A program made the position numbers and the translations under genes. Under the pieces are notes generated by a model. It worked only from the letters and a program-made list of their open reading frames with translations, made no database searches and had not been told where the DNA came from. A stretch of 64,000 bases of DNA, from assembly GCF_024199845.1 (NCBI RefSeq), contig NZ_JANADO010000001.1, positions 62,001 to 126,000 of the forward strand, given 5' to 3'. Position 1 is the stretch's first letter, and each line of letters begins with the position of its first letter. This stretch comes from Bradyrhizobium sp. CCGB12. GTDB lineage: Bacteria; Pseudomonadota; Alphaproteobacteria; Rhizobiales; Xanthobacteraceae. This document shows positions 43,694 through 53,184 of this stretch, piece after piece.

Positions 43694-43768
43694 TTGCAAG
43701 CTCCCTTCTCGGCGACAATGTCTCTATCTCACGGCGCGCAGGTCTGGTCTCGATGCGGGCCTATATGT

Positions 43769-44197
43769 TTAGGGGCAGACCAGCACGGGTATCTTCGCGT
43801 GCGACAGCACCTTGCTCGTCACGCTGCCGATGAGAAGCGCGGCAACTCCGCTGCGTCCGTGCGACGACATGACGATGAGATCACATCCCTTATCCGCGGC
43901 TGCGGCGATGATGGCCTGATGGGGGTGTCCGCTCTCCACCTGAATCGTCTGGCAGGAGACACCGGCTGTCTTGGCCTCATTTGCCACGGCATCGAGCACG
44001 CTCGCAGCCTGCTGCTTGCGGAACTCGACATAGGCGACGACGGCTTCCAGGAACCGGCTCGACACTTCAGAAAATGGTTCCACGACGAAGATGACGGATA
44101 CGGTGGCTCCAAGAGATTTCGCCAGCGTCAATCCGTGCGCCACCCCGCGCTCCGCGAGCTCAGATCCATCCGTCGGAATGAGAATATGACGATACAT
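43769..44197 (-). CDS. Universal stress protein (UspA family)
   Basis: A 142-residue UspA domain starting MYRHILIPTDGSELAERGVA. The nucleotide motif is MSSHGRSGVAALLIGS: the first Gly of G-x2-G-x9-GS is Ser here, so ATP binding may be altered. GGGAGGT precedes the ATG. It lies upstream of the other Usp gene and probably shares its transcript. The two proteins are only moderately alike, so they are not a recent duplication. Confidence 0.92.
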   Translation of the reverse strand: MYRHILIPTDGSELAERGVAHGLTLAKSLGATVSVIFVVEPFSEVSSRFLEAVVAYVEFRKQQAASVLDAVANEAKTAGVSCQTIQVESGHPHQAIIAAAADKGCDLIVMSSHGRSGVAALLIGSVTSKVLSHAKIPVLVCP

Positions 44198-44365
44198 GCT
44201 TTACCTCCCGAATTGTCCGGACGTATCGCTGTCTTGCGGAGGTAAGCTCGGCTCGCCTTTCGGATGTAGTCTTGAGATAGATCAAGCCCTATAGATGGCA
44301 GCAATCGGCCTGATCGGCGCTGCCTTGATCTGCGTGCGGGTTTGGCTGACGCGGGTCGCGCGCCC

Positions 44366-45136
44366 CTAATGCGGCTCGTGAAACCTGCTCAGGAACGCCT
44401 TCAGCCGCTCGCTGCGCGGCTGGCGGATGGTCTCCTCGGGCGTCCCGATCTCGGCCATGACGCCATCGTTCATGAAGCCGACGCGGGTGGAGACGTCGGC
44501 AGCGAATGCCATCTCGTGCGTGACCAGCACCATGGTCATGCCTTCGGCGGCGAGGCTGCGGATGACGGACAGCACCTCGCCGACGAGCTCGGGATCGAGC
44601 GCCGAGGTCGGCTCATCGAACAGCATCACGCCGGGCTTCATCGCGAGTGCGCGGGCGATCGCGACGCGCTGCTTCTGGCCGCCGGACAGGCGGCTCGGAA
44701 AGGCGTCGGCCTTGTCGGCGAGGCCGACCTTGGCGAGCAGGTCGCGGCCGAGTTCGTTGGCTTCGCTCTGCGTCATGCCCTTCACCTGCACCGGACCCTC
44801 GGTGATATTGCCGAGCACCGACATATGCGGGAACAGATTGAAATGCTGAAACACCATGCCGACGCTGCGGCGAAGTAGCGCCAGCTGCGCATCGCCCGCG
44901 GCGCGCACGCCTTTGCCGAAGGCGAATTTGTGCGCGCCGATCGCGAGCTCGCCCTGCTGCGGCATTTCCAGCAAATTCAGGCAGCGCAGGAAGGTGGACT
45001 TGCCCGAGCCGGAGGCGCCGATCAGGGTGACGACCTCGCCGCGTGCGACCGAGAGCGATACGCCCTTGAGGACCTCGTGATCGCCGAATGCCTTGTGGAT
45101 GTTATCAGCGGCCAGCGTCGCGCCGTTCGCGTTCAT
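44366..45136 (-). CDS. Polar amino acid ABC transporter ATPase
   Basis: A 256-residue ATPase: Walker [11 protein letters not shown]-loop [18 protein letters not shown], signature LSGGQKQR, Walker [21 protein letters not shown], switch THEMAFA. Length and the [16 protein letters not shown] block are typical of GlnQ/HisP-type importers. ATG at 45136 overlaps the permease stop codon; a much longer open frame upstream is a shadow of the permease gene. It is the last gene of a three-gene minus-strand unit. Confidence 0.94.
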   Translation of the reverse strand: MNANGATLAADNIHKAFGDHEVLKGVSLSVARGEVVTLIGASGSGKSTFLRCLNLLEMPQQGELAIGAHKFAFGKGVRAAGDAQLALLRRSVGMVFQHFNLFPHMSVLGNITEGPVQVKGMTQSEANELGRDLLAKVGLADKADAFPSRLSGGQKQRVAIARALAMKPGVMLFDEPTSALDPELVGEVLSVIRSLAAEGMTMVLVTHEMAFAADVSTRVGFMNDGVMAEIGTPEETIRQPRSERLKAFLSRFHEPH

Positions 45137-45795
45137 CGATGCGCTCCCATCTTCAGCTCGACGCGGTCCGCGACCAGCGTCAGCGGGAACAGCACGACGA
45201 AATAGAGCACGGCGATCGTGGTGTAGACCTCGAGCGGCTTGTAGCTCGTCGCCGTGATCACCGAGCCCTGGTAAAGGAGATCGCCGACCGCGACCACCGA
45301 CACCAGCGAGGTGTTCTTGAGCTGCATGATGGTCTGGTTGATGAAGGAGGGAATCATCACCTGGGTTGCCTGCGGCAGCACGATGCGGCGGAAGATCTTG
45401 CCGCGGCGCATGCCGATGGCACGCCCGGCCTCCCACTGGCCAGTGTCGACGGCCTCGATGCCGCCGCGAAAGATTTCGGCGTAGAACGAGCCGGCATAGA
45501 GCGACAGCGCGATGAAGCAGGCCATCGCCGGCGACATGTCGACGCCGATCAGGACGGGCAGGGCGTAGTACATCCAGACCAGCTGCACCAGGAGCGGCGT
45601 GCAGCGGAACACCTCGATGTAGAGACGCAGCGGCACCGAGACCCAGCGCGGTGCCGTCGTGCGCAGGATGCCGACGATCAGTCCGATCACGAGGCCCGCG
45701 GCTACCGTGATCACCGTGTAGAACAATGTGACCAGGAGCCCTTGCCAGATCAGGCCCCAATACGGCTTGAGCGCCGCGAACTCCCAGACATACAT
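45133..45795 (-). CDS. Polar amino acid ABC transporter permease
   Basis: A 220-residue HisM/GlnP-type permease with about five hydrophobic segments. The motifs [20 protein letters not shown] and [20 protein letters not shown], then VLPQA, are the family signatures. Only one permease gene is present, so it probably forms a homodimer. It follows the binding-protein gene by 13 bp and is coupled to the ATPase gene. Confidence 0.94.
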   Translation of the reverse strand: MYVWEFAALKPYWGLIWQGLLVTLFYTVITVAAGLVIGLIVGILRTTAPRWVSVPLRLYIEVFRCTPLLVQLVWMYYALPVLIGVDMSPAMACFIALSLYAGSFYAEIFRGGIEAVDTGQWEAGRAIGMRRGKIFRRIVLPQATQVMIPSFINQTIMQLKNTSLVSVVAVGDLLYQGSVITATSYKPLEVYTTIAVLYFVVLFPLTLVADRVELKMGAHR

Positions 45796-45808
45796 CGTCG
45801 AACGGCCG

Positions 45809-46648
45809 TCAGAACTGCACTTCGCCCGGAAGGTCGTCCGCGGTGAGGCCGACCGCCTCGAAGCCCTTGAGCATCCATTCGCGGGTCTGGCCCATCGAAC
45901 GATTGTAGTCGGCCCAGGCGCTCAGGAAATCCCTGTAGCGGCGGTCGCTCTCGGCGCGGATGCCCATGTTGGTCGGCAGCGTCAGCAGCGGGCGCGGGAT
46001 CGCGAGATCGCCGAGGTTCGGATTCTTCTTCAACGTCGAGACCGAGAGCACCGCCAGCGAGACATTGCAGTCCGCGCGGCCGGTCGCGACCGCGAGGATC
46101 GCCTCGTCGCGGTTCTTGAAGCCGAGGATGTTCGCCTTCGGACAGTAGCGGCGCGCGATCGTCTCGTGCGTCGAGCCGATGTCGACGGCGATCTTGACCT
46201 CGGGCTTGTTGAGCTCGGCCCAGGTCTGCGGCTTGGCAAAGCCCTTCTTGGTGATGACGGTGAAGGAGTGCACTAGGATCGGCGTCGAGAAGTCGATGAC
46301 GAGCGCGCGCTCCGGCGTCGGGTTCACGGCGAAAGCGAGGTCGACCTTGTCCGCCTGGAGGTCGAGGATCTGGTTGCCCCAGGTCGATTCCAGAGTCTCG
46401 ACCTTGGCGCCGAGCTTGCCGGCGATGTCCTTGGCCATCTCGATGCAGGCGCCCGACCACTCGTTGGTGGCGAGATCCTTGTGGAAGTAGGGCTCCTGGC
46501 CGACGATCACGGCGATCCGCAGCACGCCATTCTTCTTGATGCGGTCGAGCGTGGAGGTCGGTGCGGTGTCGGCCTTGGCCGAGCTGCTCGCGGCGGCAAT
46601 TGCTGCGCCTGCCAGCGCGACGGTGGTGAGAGCGTCCCTGCGATTCAT
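45809..46648 (-). CDS. Polar amino acid ABC transporter substrate-binding protein
   Basis: A 279-residue SBP_bac_3-type protein. The signal has a twin-Arg start (MNRRDALTTVALAG) and likely cleavage near SAKAD. Mature features: IKKNGVLRIAVIVGQEPYFH, FAVNPTPERALVIDFSTPIL, and VDIGSTHETIARRYCP with ligand-contact Thr/Ser region. Divergent from the 2-hydroxyacid dehydrogenase gene with a shared control region holding paired TGTATTCAG sites. The ligand is probably the amino acid broken down by the divergent enzymes. Confidence 0.93.
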   Translation of the reverse strand: MNRRDALTTVALAGAAIAAASSSAKADTAPTSTLDRIKKNGVLRIAVIVGQEPYFHKDLATNEWSGACIEMAKDIAGKLGAKVETLESTWGNQILDLQADKVDLAFAVNPTPERALVIDFSTPILVHSFTVITKKGFAKPQTWAELNKPEVKIAVDIGSTHETIARRYCPKANILGFKNRDEAILAVATGRADCNVSLAVLSVSTLKKNPNLGDLAIPRPLLTLPTNMGIRAESDRRYRDFLSAWADYNRSMGQTREWMLKGFEAVGLTADDLPGEVQF

Positions 46649-46701
46649 GGTCTCTGTCTCCCTGGCATTTGGGTCGGATCGTCTCCGGCCGCTGGACTAT
46701 T

Positions 46702-46846
46702 CCTGTATTCAGGATAAAATGCAATACGGTATTTCACGCTGCTGACCATTTGTGCGGCAAGGCAAAGATGAGCCCAATATCTTGGCAGGATTGCGCAAAA
46801 TTCGGTGGCAGCAGGGGTTGTCAATGGCATGCAAGTCTGAATACAA
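46702..46846. promoter_or_regulatory. Divergent control region with paired operator-like repeats
   Basis: The 9-mer TGTATTCAG occurs at 46704-46712 (inside CCTGTATTCAGG) and, inverted, at 46837-46845 (inside the 17-base AGTCTGAATACAAGACT, which has 5-bp inverted arms). An 11-base palindrome AATACGGTATT lies at 46723-46733. The sites face both the importer and the enzyme operon; the GntR/FCD regulator encoded at 53185 is the obvious candidate to bind them. Confidence 0.5.
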
Positions 46847-46885
46847 GACTGAACGCAATTATTTCTTGATCTGAAGGAGAGGCCT

Positions 46886-47803
46886 GTGCGCGCTCTATTC
46901 GTCGATGCGAACGAGACCCTGGCGGCGGTGACCGACAAGCTGCTGGGCATCGACAATCTGCCTGTTGCCATCAACCGCGATCCCTCGATCAAGCCCGACG
47001 ATCTGCCCGGCCTGCTCGGCGATTCCGAGATCATGATCGTCGATCACACGGCGGTGCCGACCGCGATTGCCGCAAAGTGCGCCAAGCTGAAGCACATCGT
47101 CTTCCTCGGCACCGGCGCGCGCAGCTACATGAATCCGGAAGAGCTCGCTGAGCGCGGTATCGCCGTTCACACCATCAAGGGTTATGGCGACACGGCCGTC
47201 GCCGAATGCGCGATCGCGCTGATGTGGGCCTCCGCGCGAAACTTTGGCGAGATGGACCGCGGCATGCGCGAGGGCAATTGGTTGCGCCGCGACGCGATGC
47301 AGCTCACCGGCAAGACCCTAGGCCTGATCGGCTTCGGCGGCATCGCCGCGGAAGCCGCCCGCATGGCGGCGGGTTGCGGCATGAAGGTGATCGCCTGGAA
47401 CAGGACACCGAAGACCCATCCCGGCGTCGAGTTCGTTTCGCTGGAGAAGCTGCTTGCCGAGAGCCACGTCATCTCGCTGCATCTGCTCCTCAACGACGAG
47501 ACCAAAGGCTTCCTATCGCGAGAGCGCATCGCGCAGATGCGACCCGGCAGCATCTTGATCAACACCGCGCGCGGAGCCGTCGTCGACGAGGACGCGATGC
47601 TCGATGCGCTCCGCTCCGGTCACATTGCGCACGCAGGCCTCGACGTCTTCACCGTCGAGCCACTGCCGGCTGGCCATGCCCTGACAAAACTGCCGAACGT
47701 GACGCTGTCGGCGCATTCGGCGTTCCGCACGCCGGAGGCAAGCGACAACCTCATCGGTGCCGCGCTCGACCACTGCCGCCGCATCATCGCCACCGGCAAG
47801 TAA
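46886..47803 (+). CDS. D-isomer-specific 2-hydroxyacid dehydrogenase
   Basis: A 305-residue NAD-dependent dehydrogenase. The nucleotide-binding motif is GLIGFGGIAAEAARM; the catalytic residues are Arg in NTARGAVVDEDAM, Glu in FTVEPLPAGH and His in LSAHSAFRTPE. It reduces a 2-oxo acid or oxidises a D-2-hydroxy acid. The GTG start has AAGGAGAGG upstream. It is the first gene of the long plus-strand run and could act on the 2-oxo acid made by the later oxidase or aminotransferase. Confidence 0.9.
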   Translation: MRALFVDANETLAAVTDKLLGIDNLPVAINRDPSIKPDDLPGLLGDSEIMIVDHTAVPTAIAAKCAKLKHIVFLGTGARSYMNPEELAERGIAVHTIKGYGDTAVAECAIALMWASARNFGEMDRGMREGNWLRRDAMQLTGKTLGLIGFGGIAAEAARMAAGCGMKVIAWNRTPKTHPGVEFVSLEKLLAESHVISLHLLLNDETKGFLSRERIAQMRPGSILINTARGAVVDEDAMLDALRSGHIAHAGLDVFTVEPLPAGHALTKLPNVTLSAHSAFRTPEASDNLIGAALDHCRRIIATGK

Positions 47804-47819
47804 AGCATAAGGACATCCC

Positions 47820-48173
47820 ATGTCGGATATCACCCGCATCGACCAGAACGCCCGCCGCAGCCGCGCTTCCGTGTTCGGCGATCTCGTCTTCCTCGCGGGA
47901 CAGGTGGCGGACACCAAGACCGCCGACATCACCCAGCAGACGAAAGAGGCGCTGGCCAAGGTCGATGACATGCTGGCGCGCGCCGGCACCGACAAGTCGC
48001 GCCTGCTCAGCGTGCAGGTCTGGCTCAAGACCATGGACGATTTCGACGCCATGAACGCGGTCTATGATGCCTGGGTCGTGCCTGATAACACGCCGACCCG
48101 CGCCTGCGGCAAGGTCGAGCTCGCCGATCCCGCCTTCCGCATCGAAGTGATCGCGATCGCCGCGCGCAAGTAA
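47820..48173 (+). CDS. RidA-family imine deaminase-like protein
   Basis: A 117-residue RidA/YjgF-like protein (VFGDLVFLAGQVADTKTADI, VDDMLARAGTDKSRLLSVQV, and PTRACGKVELADPAFRIEV near the end, where the conserved Arg sits). RidA proteins hydrolyse 2-imino acids released by flavin amino acid oxidases and PLP enzymes. Both kinds of enzymes are encoded downstream, so it fits well here as a detoxifying partner. It lies 16 bp after the dehydrogenase gene. Confidence 0.92.
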   Translation: MSDITRIDQNARRSRASVFGDLVFLAGQVADTKTADITQQTKEALAKVDDMLARAGTDKSRLLSVQVWLKTMDDFDAMNAVYDAWVVPDNTPTRACGKVELADPAFRIEVIAIAARK

Positions 48174-48183
48174 GGGCTCGGCC

Positions 48184-49410
48184 GTGACCGTCCAGGCTCC
48201 CGCATCGACCTTCCGCCCCGCACAGCGTATCAGCGCGATCGGCGTCTCCGAGATCCTCAAGATCGGCGCGGTCGCGCAGCGGCTGAAGCGCGAGGGACGG
48301 CCGGTGATCGTGCTGGGCGCCGGCGAGCCTGATTTCGACACGCCTGACCATGCCAAGGACGCGGCCGAGCGCGCCATCCGCGCCGGCCAGACCAAATACA
48401 CGATCTTGGACGGCACGCCGGAATTGAAGGCGGCAGTCGCCGAGAAATTCCGCCGCGAGAACGATCTCGTCTATGCCGCGGACGAGATCACCGCCGGCGC
48501 CGGCGCCAAGCAGGTGATCCACAACGCCTTCATGGCGACGCTCAGCCCCGGCGACGAGGTCATCCTCGCCGCGCCCTACTGGACCAGCTATGCCGACATG
48601 GTGCGCATTGCCGACGGCACGCCCGTCGACGTGCTCTGCCGTGAGGAGAACGGCTTTCGCTTGGATGCAGCCGATCTCGAACGCGCGATCACGCCGAAGA
48701 CGCGCTGGCTGCTTTTGAACTCACCGTCCAACCCGACCGGTGCGGCCTATTCGGCGGCACAGCTTCGCCCGATCCTGGACGTGCTGACGCGGCATCCGCA
48801 TGTCTGGCTGATGGCTGACGATATCTACGAGCACCTGATCTATGACGGAATGCCGTTCGTCACGGCCGCAGCGCTCGAACCGAGCCTGAAATCGCGCACG
48901 CTGACCGTCAACGGGGTCTCCAAGGCCTATGCCATGACCGGCTGGCGCGTCGGCTATGGCGGCGGTCCGCGCGAGCTGATCGCGGCGATGGCCGTGGTCC
49001 AGAGCCAGAGCACGACCAATCCGTCATCCGTGAGCCAGGCCGCGGCGATCGCTGCGCTGACCGGACCGCAGGACGTGCTGGTCGAGCGCCGCGCCGCGTT
49101 CCAGCGGCGCCGGAACATCGTGGTCGATGCGCTCAATGCCATCGACGGCGTCACCTGCCGACGGCCGGAAGGCGCGTTCTATACCTATGCGAGCTGCGCC
49201 GGCCTGATCGGACGCCGCACGCCGGATGGTGCCGCCATCGACAGCGATGCTGCGTTCTGCCGCTTTCTGCTGGAGAGACATGACGTGGCCGTGGTGCCGG
49301 GCAGCTGTTTCGGCCTTGCACCTTATTTCCGCCTGTCCTACGCCACCTCGGAACAAAACTTGCGCGAGGCCGTGATGCGCATCGCCAAAGCCTGCAGGGA
49401 GCTGTCATGA
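48184..49410 (+). CDS. Class I/II aminotransferase (aspartate aminotransferase-like)
   Basis: A 408-residue fold-type I PLP enzyme. Visible marks: LGAGEPDFDTPDH, TAGAGAKQVIHNAFMA, NSPSNPTGAAYS, then the Schiff-base Lys in NGVSKAYAMTGWRVGYGGGP and the carboxylate-binding Arg in YFRLSYATS. It starts with GTG at 48184 and ends overlapping the ThDP enzyme start (ATGA). The amino donor is unknown; in this context it may act on the imported amino acid itself. Confidence 0.92.
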   Translation: MTVQAPASTFRPAQRISAIGVSEILKIGAVAQRLKREGRPVIVLGAGEPDFDTPDHAKDAAERAIRAGQTKYTILDGTPELKAAVAEKFRRENDLVYAADEITAGAGAKQVIHNAFMATLSPGDEVILAAPYWTSYADMVRIADGTPVDVLCREENGFRLDAADLERAITPKTRWLLLNSPSNPTGAAYSAAQLRPILDVLTRHPHVWLMADDIYEHLIYDGMPFVTAAALEPSLKSRTLTVNGVSKAYAMTGWRVGYGGGPRELIAAMAVVQSQSTTNPSSVSQAAAIAALTGPQDVLVERRAAFQRRRNIVVDALNAIDGVTCRRPEGAFYTYASCAGLIGRRTPDGAAIDSDAAFCRFLLERHDVAVVPGSCFGLAPYFRLSYATSEQNLREAVMRIAKACRELS

Positions 49411-51068
49411 CCATTCGCAACACCCGCACCGGGGGCCAGATCCTGATCGATCAGCTCGTCGCGCAAGGCGTCGAGCGCGTCACCTGCGTGCCCGGTGAGA
49501 GCTATCTGGCCGCGCTCGATGCGCTGCATGACAGCCCGATCGACGTCGTGATCTGCCGCGCCGAAGGTGGTGCTGCGATGATGGCCGAAGCCTATGGCAA
49601 GCTCACCGGCCGGCCTGGCGTCTGCTTCGTCACCCGCGGCCCGGGCGCGACCAATGCCAGCCATGGCGTCCACATCGCGATGCAGGATTCGACGCCGATG
49701 ATCCTGTTCGTCGGCCAGGTCGACACCGGCATGCGCGAGCGCGAGGCCTTTCAGGAGCTCGACTACAAGGCGGTGTTCGGTACCATGGCGAAATGGGCGG
49801 TCGAGATCGATCGCCCCGACCGCATTCCGGAGCTGGTGGCGCGCGCCTTCCGTGTCGCGATGCAGGGCCGCCCCGGTCCGGTGGTGATCGCGCTGTCGGA
49901 GAACATGCTGACCGAGACCGCCGCCGTCGCCGATGCGATGCGCATCGAGCCCGCCGTGAGCTGGCCGGCGCCTGCCGACATCGAAAAGCTCGGCTCCATG
50001 CTTGCAGGCGCCAAGGCGCCATTGGTCATCCTCGGCGGTTCGCGCTGGACCGATGACGCCACCAGGAGCATCGCACGCTTTGCCGAGCGGTTCGACCTGC
50101 CGGTCGCCACCTCGTTCCGCCGGGCGTCGCTGATCGATGCCGATCACTCGCATTATGCCGGCGATCTCGGCATCGGGCCCAGCCCGGGCCTGAAGGCGCG
50201 CATCGAGGGCGCCGATGTCATCCTGCTGATCGGCGGCCGCATGTCGGAGATGCCGTCCTCGTCCTACACGCTGCTGGACATTCCGACCCCGCAGCAGAAG
50301 CTGATCCACGTGCATCCGGGCTCGGAAGAGCTTGGCCGGGTCTATCAACCGGCGCTGGCGATCCAGGCGACGCCGGCCGCCTTCGCCGCCGCGGTCGAGA
50401 CGCTGAAGCCTACCGGCGCGGTTGCATGGAAGGGCGAGGCCGCCAAGGCGCATGCCGACTACCTTGCCTGGACCGACAAGGCACGCGAGCTGCCGGGCAC
50501 GTTCCAGTACGGCCAGGTCATGACCTGGCTGCGCGATCGGCTGCCGAAGGACGCCATCGTCTGCAACGGTGCCGGCAACTATGCCGGCTGGATCCATCGC
50601 CATCACCGCTTCCACAGCTTTGCCGCGCAGCTCGCGCCGACCTCGGGGTCGATGGGCTACGGCGTGCCGGCGGGTGTGCTGGCCAAGCGGCAATATCCCG
50701 ATCGCGTCGTCGTCGCCTTTGCCGGTGACGGCTGCTTCCTGATGAATGGCCAGGAATTCGCGACCGCCGTGCAGTATGATGCCCCGCTGGTCGTTATCGT
50801 CGTCGACAATTCGCAATACGGCACCATCCGCATGCACCAGGAGCGCGACTATCCCGGTCGGGTCGTCGGTACCCAGCTCAAGAACCCGGATTTTGCGATG
50901 TACGCAAAAGCATTCGGCGGCCATGGCGAGCGGGTCGAGCGCACCGAACAGTTCGCGCCGGCCTTCGAGCGTGCGCTCGCCTCGGGCAAGCCGTCGATCC
51001 TGCACTGCATCATCGATCCGCGCGCGATGTCGGTCGGCAAGGATTTTGCCCGAGCGGTGAAGGCCTGA
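49407..51068 (+). CDS. Thiamine diphosphate-dependent enzyme, acetolactate synthase-like
   Basis: A 553-residue three-domain ThDP enzyme. The proton-relay Glu is in ICRAEGGAAMMAEAYGKLTG, and the cofactor motif is GDGCFLMNGQEFATAVQYDA followed by VDNSQYGTI. It is like the catalytic subunit of acetolactate synthase, but such paralogues in catabolic clusters often decarboxylate a 2-oxo acid. No regulatory small subunit is present, which argues against branched-chain biosynthesis. Coupled to the aminotransferase gene and 3 bp before the oxidase gene. Confidence 0.9.
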   Translation: MTIRNTRTGGQILIDQLVAQGVERVTCVPGESYLAALDALHDSPIDVVICRAEGGAAMMAEAYGKLTGRPGVCFVTRGPGATNASHGVHIAMQDSTPMILFVGQVDTGMREREAFQELDYKAVFGTMAKWAVEIDRPDRIPELVARAFRVAMQGRPGPVVIALSENMLTETAAVADAMRIEPAVSWPAPADIEKLGSMLAGAKAPLVILGGSRWTDDATRSIARFAERFDLPVATSFRRASLIDADHSHYAGDLGIGPSPGLKARIEGADVILLIGGRMSEMPSSSYTLLDIPTPQQKLIHVHPGSEELGRVYQPALAIQATPAAFAAAVETLKPTGAVAWKGEAAKAHADYLAWTDKARELPGTFQYGQVMTWLRDRLPKDAIVCNGAGNYAGWIHRHHRFHSFAAQLAPTSGSMGYGVPAGVLAKRQYPDRVVVAFAGDGCFLMNGQEFATAVQYDAPLVVIVVDNSQYGTIRMHQERDYPGRVVGTQLKNPDFAMYAKAFGGHGERVERTEQFAPAFERALASGKPSILHCIIDPRAMSVGKDFARAVKA

Positions 51069-51071
51069 GCG

Positions 51072-52337
51072 ATGGCGACCGGCCGCCACGTCGCGATCAT
51101 CGGTGCCGGCGCGGTCGGCGTGATCAGCGCCATCGAGGCGCTGCGCGAAGGGCATCGCGTCACGCTGATCGATCCGGGCGAGCCCGGCGGCGAACAGGCG
51201 GCGAGTTACGGCAATGCCGGCTGGCTCTCTTCGCATTCGGTGATCCCGCCGGCCGAGCCAGGCATCTGGAAGAAAGTGCCGGGCTATCTCTTGGATCCGC
51301 TCGGTCCGCTCGCGATCCGCTGGTCTTACTTGCCGAAGGCGCTGCCCTGGCTGGTCAAATACCTGCTCTCGGGCTGGACCGAGGCGCGGGTCGAAAAGAC
51401 GGCGTTTGCGCTGCGCGATCTCCTGAAGGACGCGCCGCTGCTGCACCGGAAGCTCGCCGAGGAGGCGGGCGTGCCCGAGCTGGTCGAGCGCAACGGTGTG
51501 ATGCATGTGTTCCCCGAGCGCGGCAATTTTGACAACGATCTCGGCTGGCGCCTGCGCAAGAAGGTTGGCGTCGAATGGCTTGAGCTGAACGCCGATGAGA
51601 TGCGTCAGCGCGAGCCGGATCTGCATCCGCGCTACAAGTTTGGTGTCGTCGTCGAAGAGGCCGGCCGCTGCCGCGATCCCGGTGCTTACGTTGCCGCCCT
51701 TGCCCAGCACGCACTCGCCAGCGGGGCCAAGCTGATTCGTGCCAAGGCGACGGGTCTCAAGCTGAACGGCGACAAGCTCGTCGCCGTCGTCACCGAGACC
51801 GCCGAGGTCCCTTGCGATGCCGTGGTGGTCGCCGCCGGCGCCCGCTCGAAGCAGCTCACCGCATCGGTCGGCGATCCCTTGCCGCTGGAGACCGAGCGCG
51901 GCTATCACGTCATGATCGAGAACCCGGAATCGGGTCCGCGCAGCTCCATGATGGCGTCGGATGCCAAGATGGTCGTGAACTGGACCGACAAGGGCCTGCG
52001 CGCGGCCGGTACCGTGGAGATCGCCGGCCTCGAGGCTGCGCCGAACTGGAAGCGCGCCGAGATCCTGCGCAACAACCTCTTCAGCATGTTCCCTAAACTG
52101 CCAAAGGACATTCCAGCCTCGCGCATCAAGACCTGGTTCGGTCATCGGCCGAGCATGCCGGATGGACTGCCCTGCATCGGCCATGCGCGCGCCTCGCGCG
52201 ACATCGTCTACGCCTTCGGCCACGGCCATGTCGGCCTGGTCGGCTCGGCCCGTACCGGCCGTCTCGTCGCGCAGCTCCTGAGCGGCAAGCAGCCGGAAAT
52301 TCCGCTCGCACCGTTCGCGCCCACTCGTTTCCTCTGA
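51072..52337 (+). CDS. DadA-like D-amino acid dehydrogenase (FAD)
   Basis: A 421-residue DAO-family flavoprotein. The FAD-binding start is HVAIIGAGAVGVISAIEALR, followed by ASYGNAGWLSSHSVIPP, typical of DadA. Later GHRPSMPDGLPCIGHARASR and GHGHVGLVGSARTGRLVA are conserved substrate and FAD contacts. It turns D-amino acids into 2-oxo acids plus ammonia, passing electrons to the respiratory chain. The racemase-like gene 9 bp downstream could supply the D-form. Confidence 0.92.
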   Translation: MATGRHVAIIGAGAVGVISAIEALREGHRVTLIDPGEPGGEQAASYGNAGWLSSHSVIPPAEPGIWKKVPGYLLDPLGPLAIRWSYLPKALPWLVKYLLSGWTEARVEKTAFALRDLLKDAPLLHRKLAEEAGVPELVERNGVMHVFPERGNFDNDLGWRLRKKVGVEWLELNADEMRQREPDLHPRYKFGVVVEEAGRCRDPGAYVAALAQHALASGAKLIRAKATGLKLNGDKLVAVVTETAEVPCDAVVVAAGARSKQLTASVGDPLPLETERGYHVMIENPESGPRSSMMASDAKMVVNWTDKGLRAAGTVEIAGLEAAPNWKRAEILRNNLFSMFPKLPKDIPASRIKTWFGHRPSMPDGLPCIGHARASRDIVYAFGHGHVGLVGSARTGRLVAQLLSGKQPEIPLAPFAPTRFL

Positions 52338-52346
52338 GATCGCACC

Positions 52347-53090
52347 ATGACCGCTTCAGCCAATTCGTCCTCCCGCATCGCCCGTGGCGGCAAGGCCATC
52401 TACGGCGCGCCGCTCGGCATTTTGATGCTGGAAGCGCGCTTCCCCCGCATTCCCGGTGACATGGGCAATGGCACGACCTGGCCTTTCCCGGTGCTCTATC
52501 GCGTGGTGAGCGGCGCCTCGCCGGAGAAGGTGGTGCTGAAGGGCGCGGCCGGCCTGCTGCCTGACTTCATCGATGCGGCGAAGGATCTGGTGCGGCTCGG
52601 GGCCGAGGCCATCACCACCAATTGCGGCTTTCTCTCACTGTTCCAGAAGGAGATCGCAGCGGCCGTCGGCGTTCCCGTCGCGACCTCGTCGCTGATGCAG
52701 GTGCCGTGGGTGCAGGCGACCTTGCCGCCGGGCAAGCGCGTCGGTCTCGTCACGGTGTCGGGGTCGACCTTGACGCCCGCCCATCTCGAAGGCGCCGGCG
52801 TGCCGCTCGACACGCCGCTGGTCGGAACCGAGAACGGCAATGAGTTTTTCCGCGTTCTGATCAAGGCCGAGAAGGACGACATGGACGTCGCGCAGGCCGA
52901 GCGTGACGTGGTCGAGGCCGGCAAGGAGCTCGTCGCCAAACATCCTGATGTCGGCGCCATCGTGCTCGAATGCACCAACATGCCGCCTTATGCGGCAGCC
53001 TTGCAGGCCGAAGTTGGCCTGCCGGTCTATGACATCTATTCCATGATCACCTGGTTTCATGCTGGACTGCGCCCGCGCACGTTCGCTTAA
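52347..53090 (+). CDS. Aspartate/glutamate/hydantoin racemase superfamily protein
   Basis: A 247-residue protein with the two catalytic cysteines of the cofactor-independent racemase fold: Cys93 in TTNCGFLSLF and Cys209 in LECTNMPPYA. Members include amino acid racemases, hydantoin racemase, maleate isomerase and arylmalonate decarboxylase. With both Cys residues present, racemisation is more likely than decarboxylation. Next to a DadA-like oxidase it most simply converts an L-amino acid to the D-form. Substrate unknown. Confidence 0.86.
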   Translation: MTASANSSSRIARGGKAIYGAPLGILMLEARFPRIPGDMGNGTTWPFPVLYRVVSGASPEKVVLKGAAGLLPDFIDAAKDLVRLGAEAITTNCGFLSLFQKEIAAAVGVPVATSSLMQVPWVQATLPPGKRVGLVTVSGSTLTPAHLEGAGVPLDTPLVGTENGNEFFRVLIKAEKDDMDVAQAERDVVEAGKELVAKHPDVGAIVLECTNMPPYAAALQAEVGLPVYDIYSMITWFHAGLRPRTFA

Positions 53091-53184
53091 GTCCGGCTGT
53101 CACGACGCTCTTCACAACCTCTGTTGTTGTTTGCATTGCAATCACTCCCACAGCCCCGGTATATTGGACTGTGTTCTGGTGTGA

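Noticed and set aside
49338..52229. Very long open frame (963 codons) on the minus strand opposite the ThDP and oxidase genes
   Set aside because: It mirrors the third-position GC bias of two well-supported plus-strand genes; the translation is Arg/His/Gly/Ala-rich with no domain.
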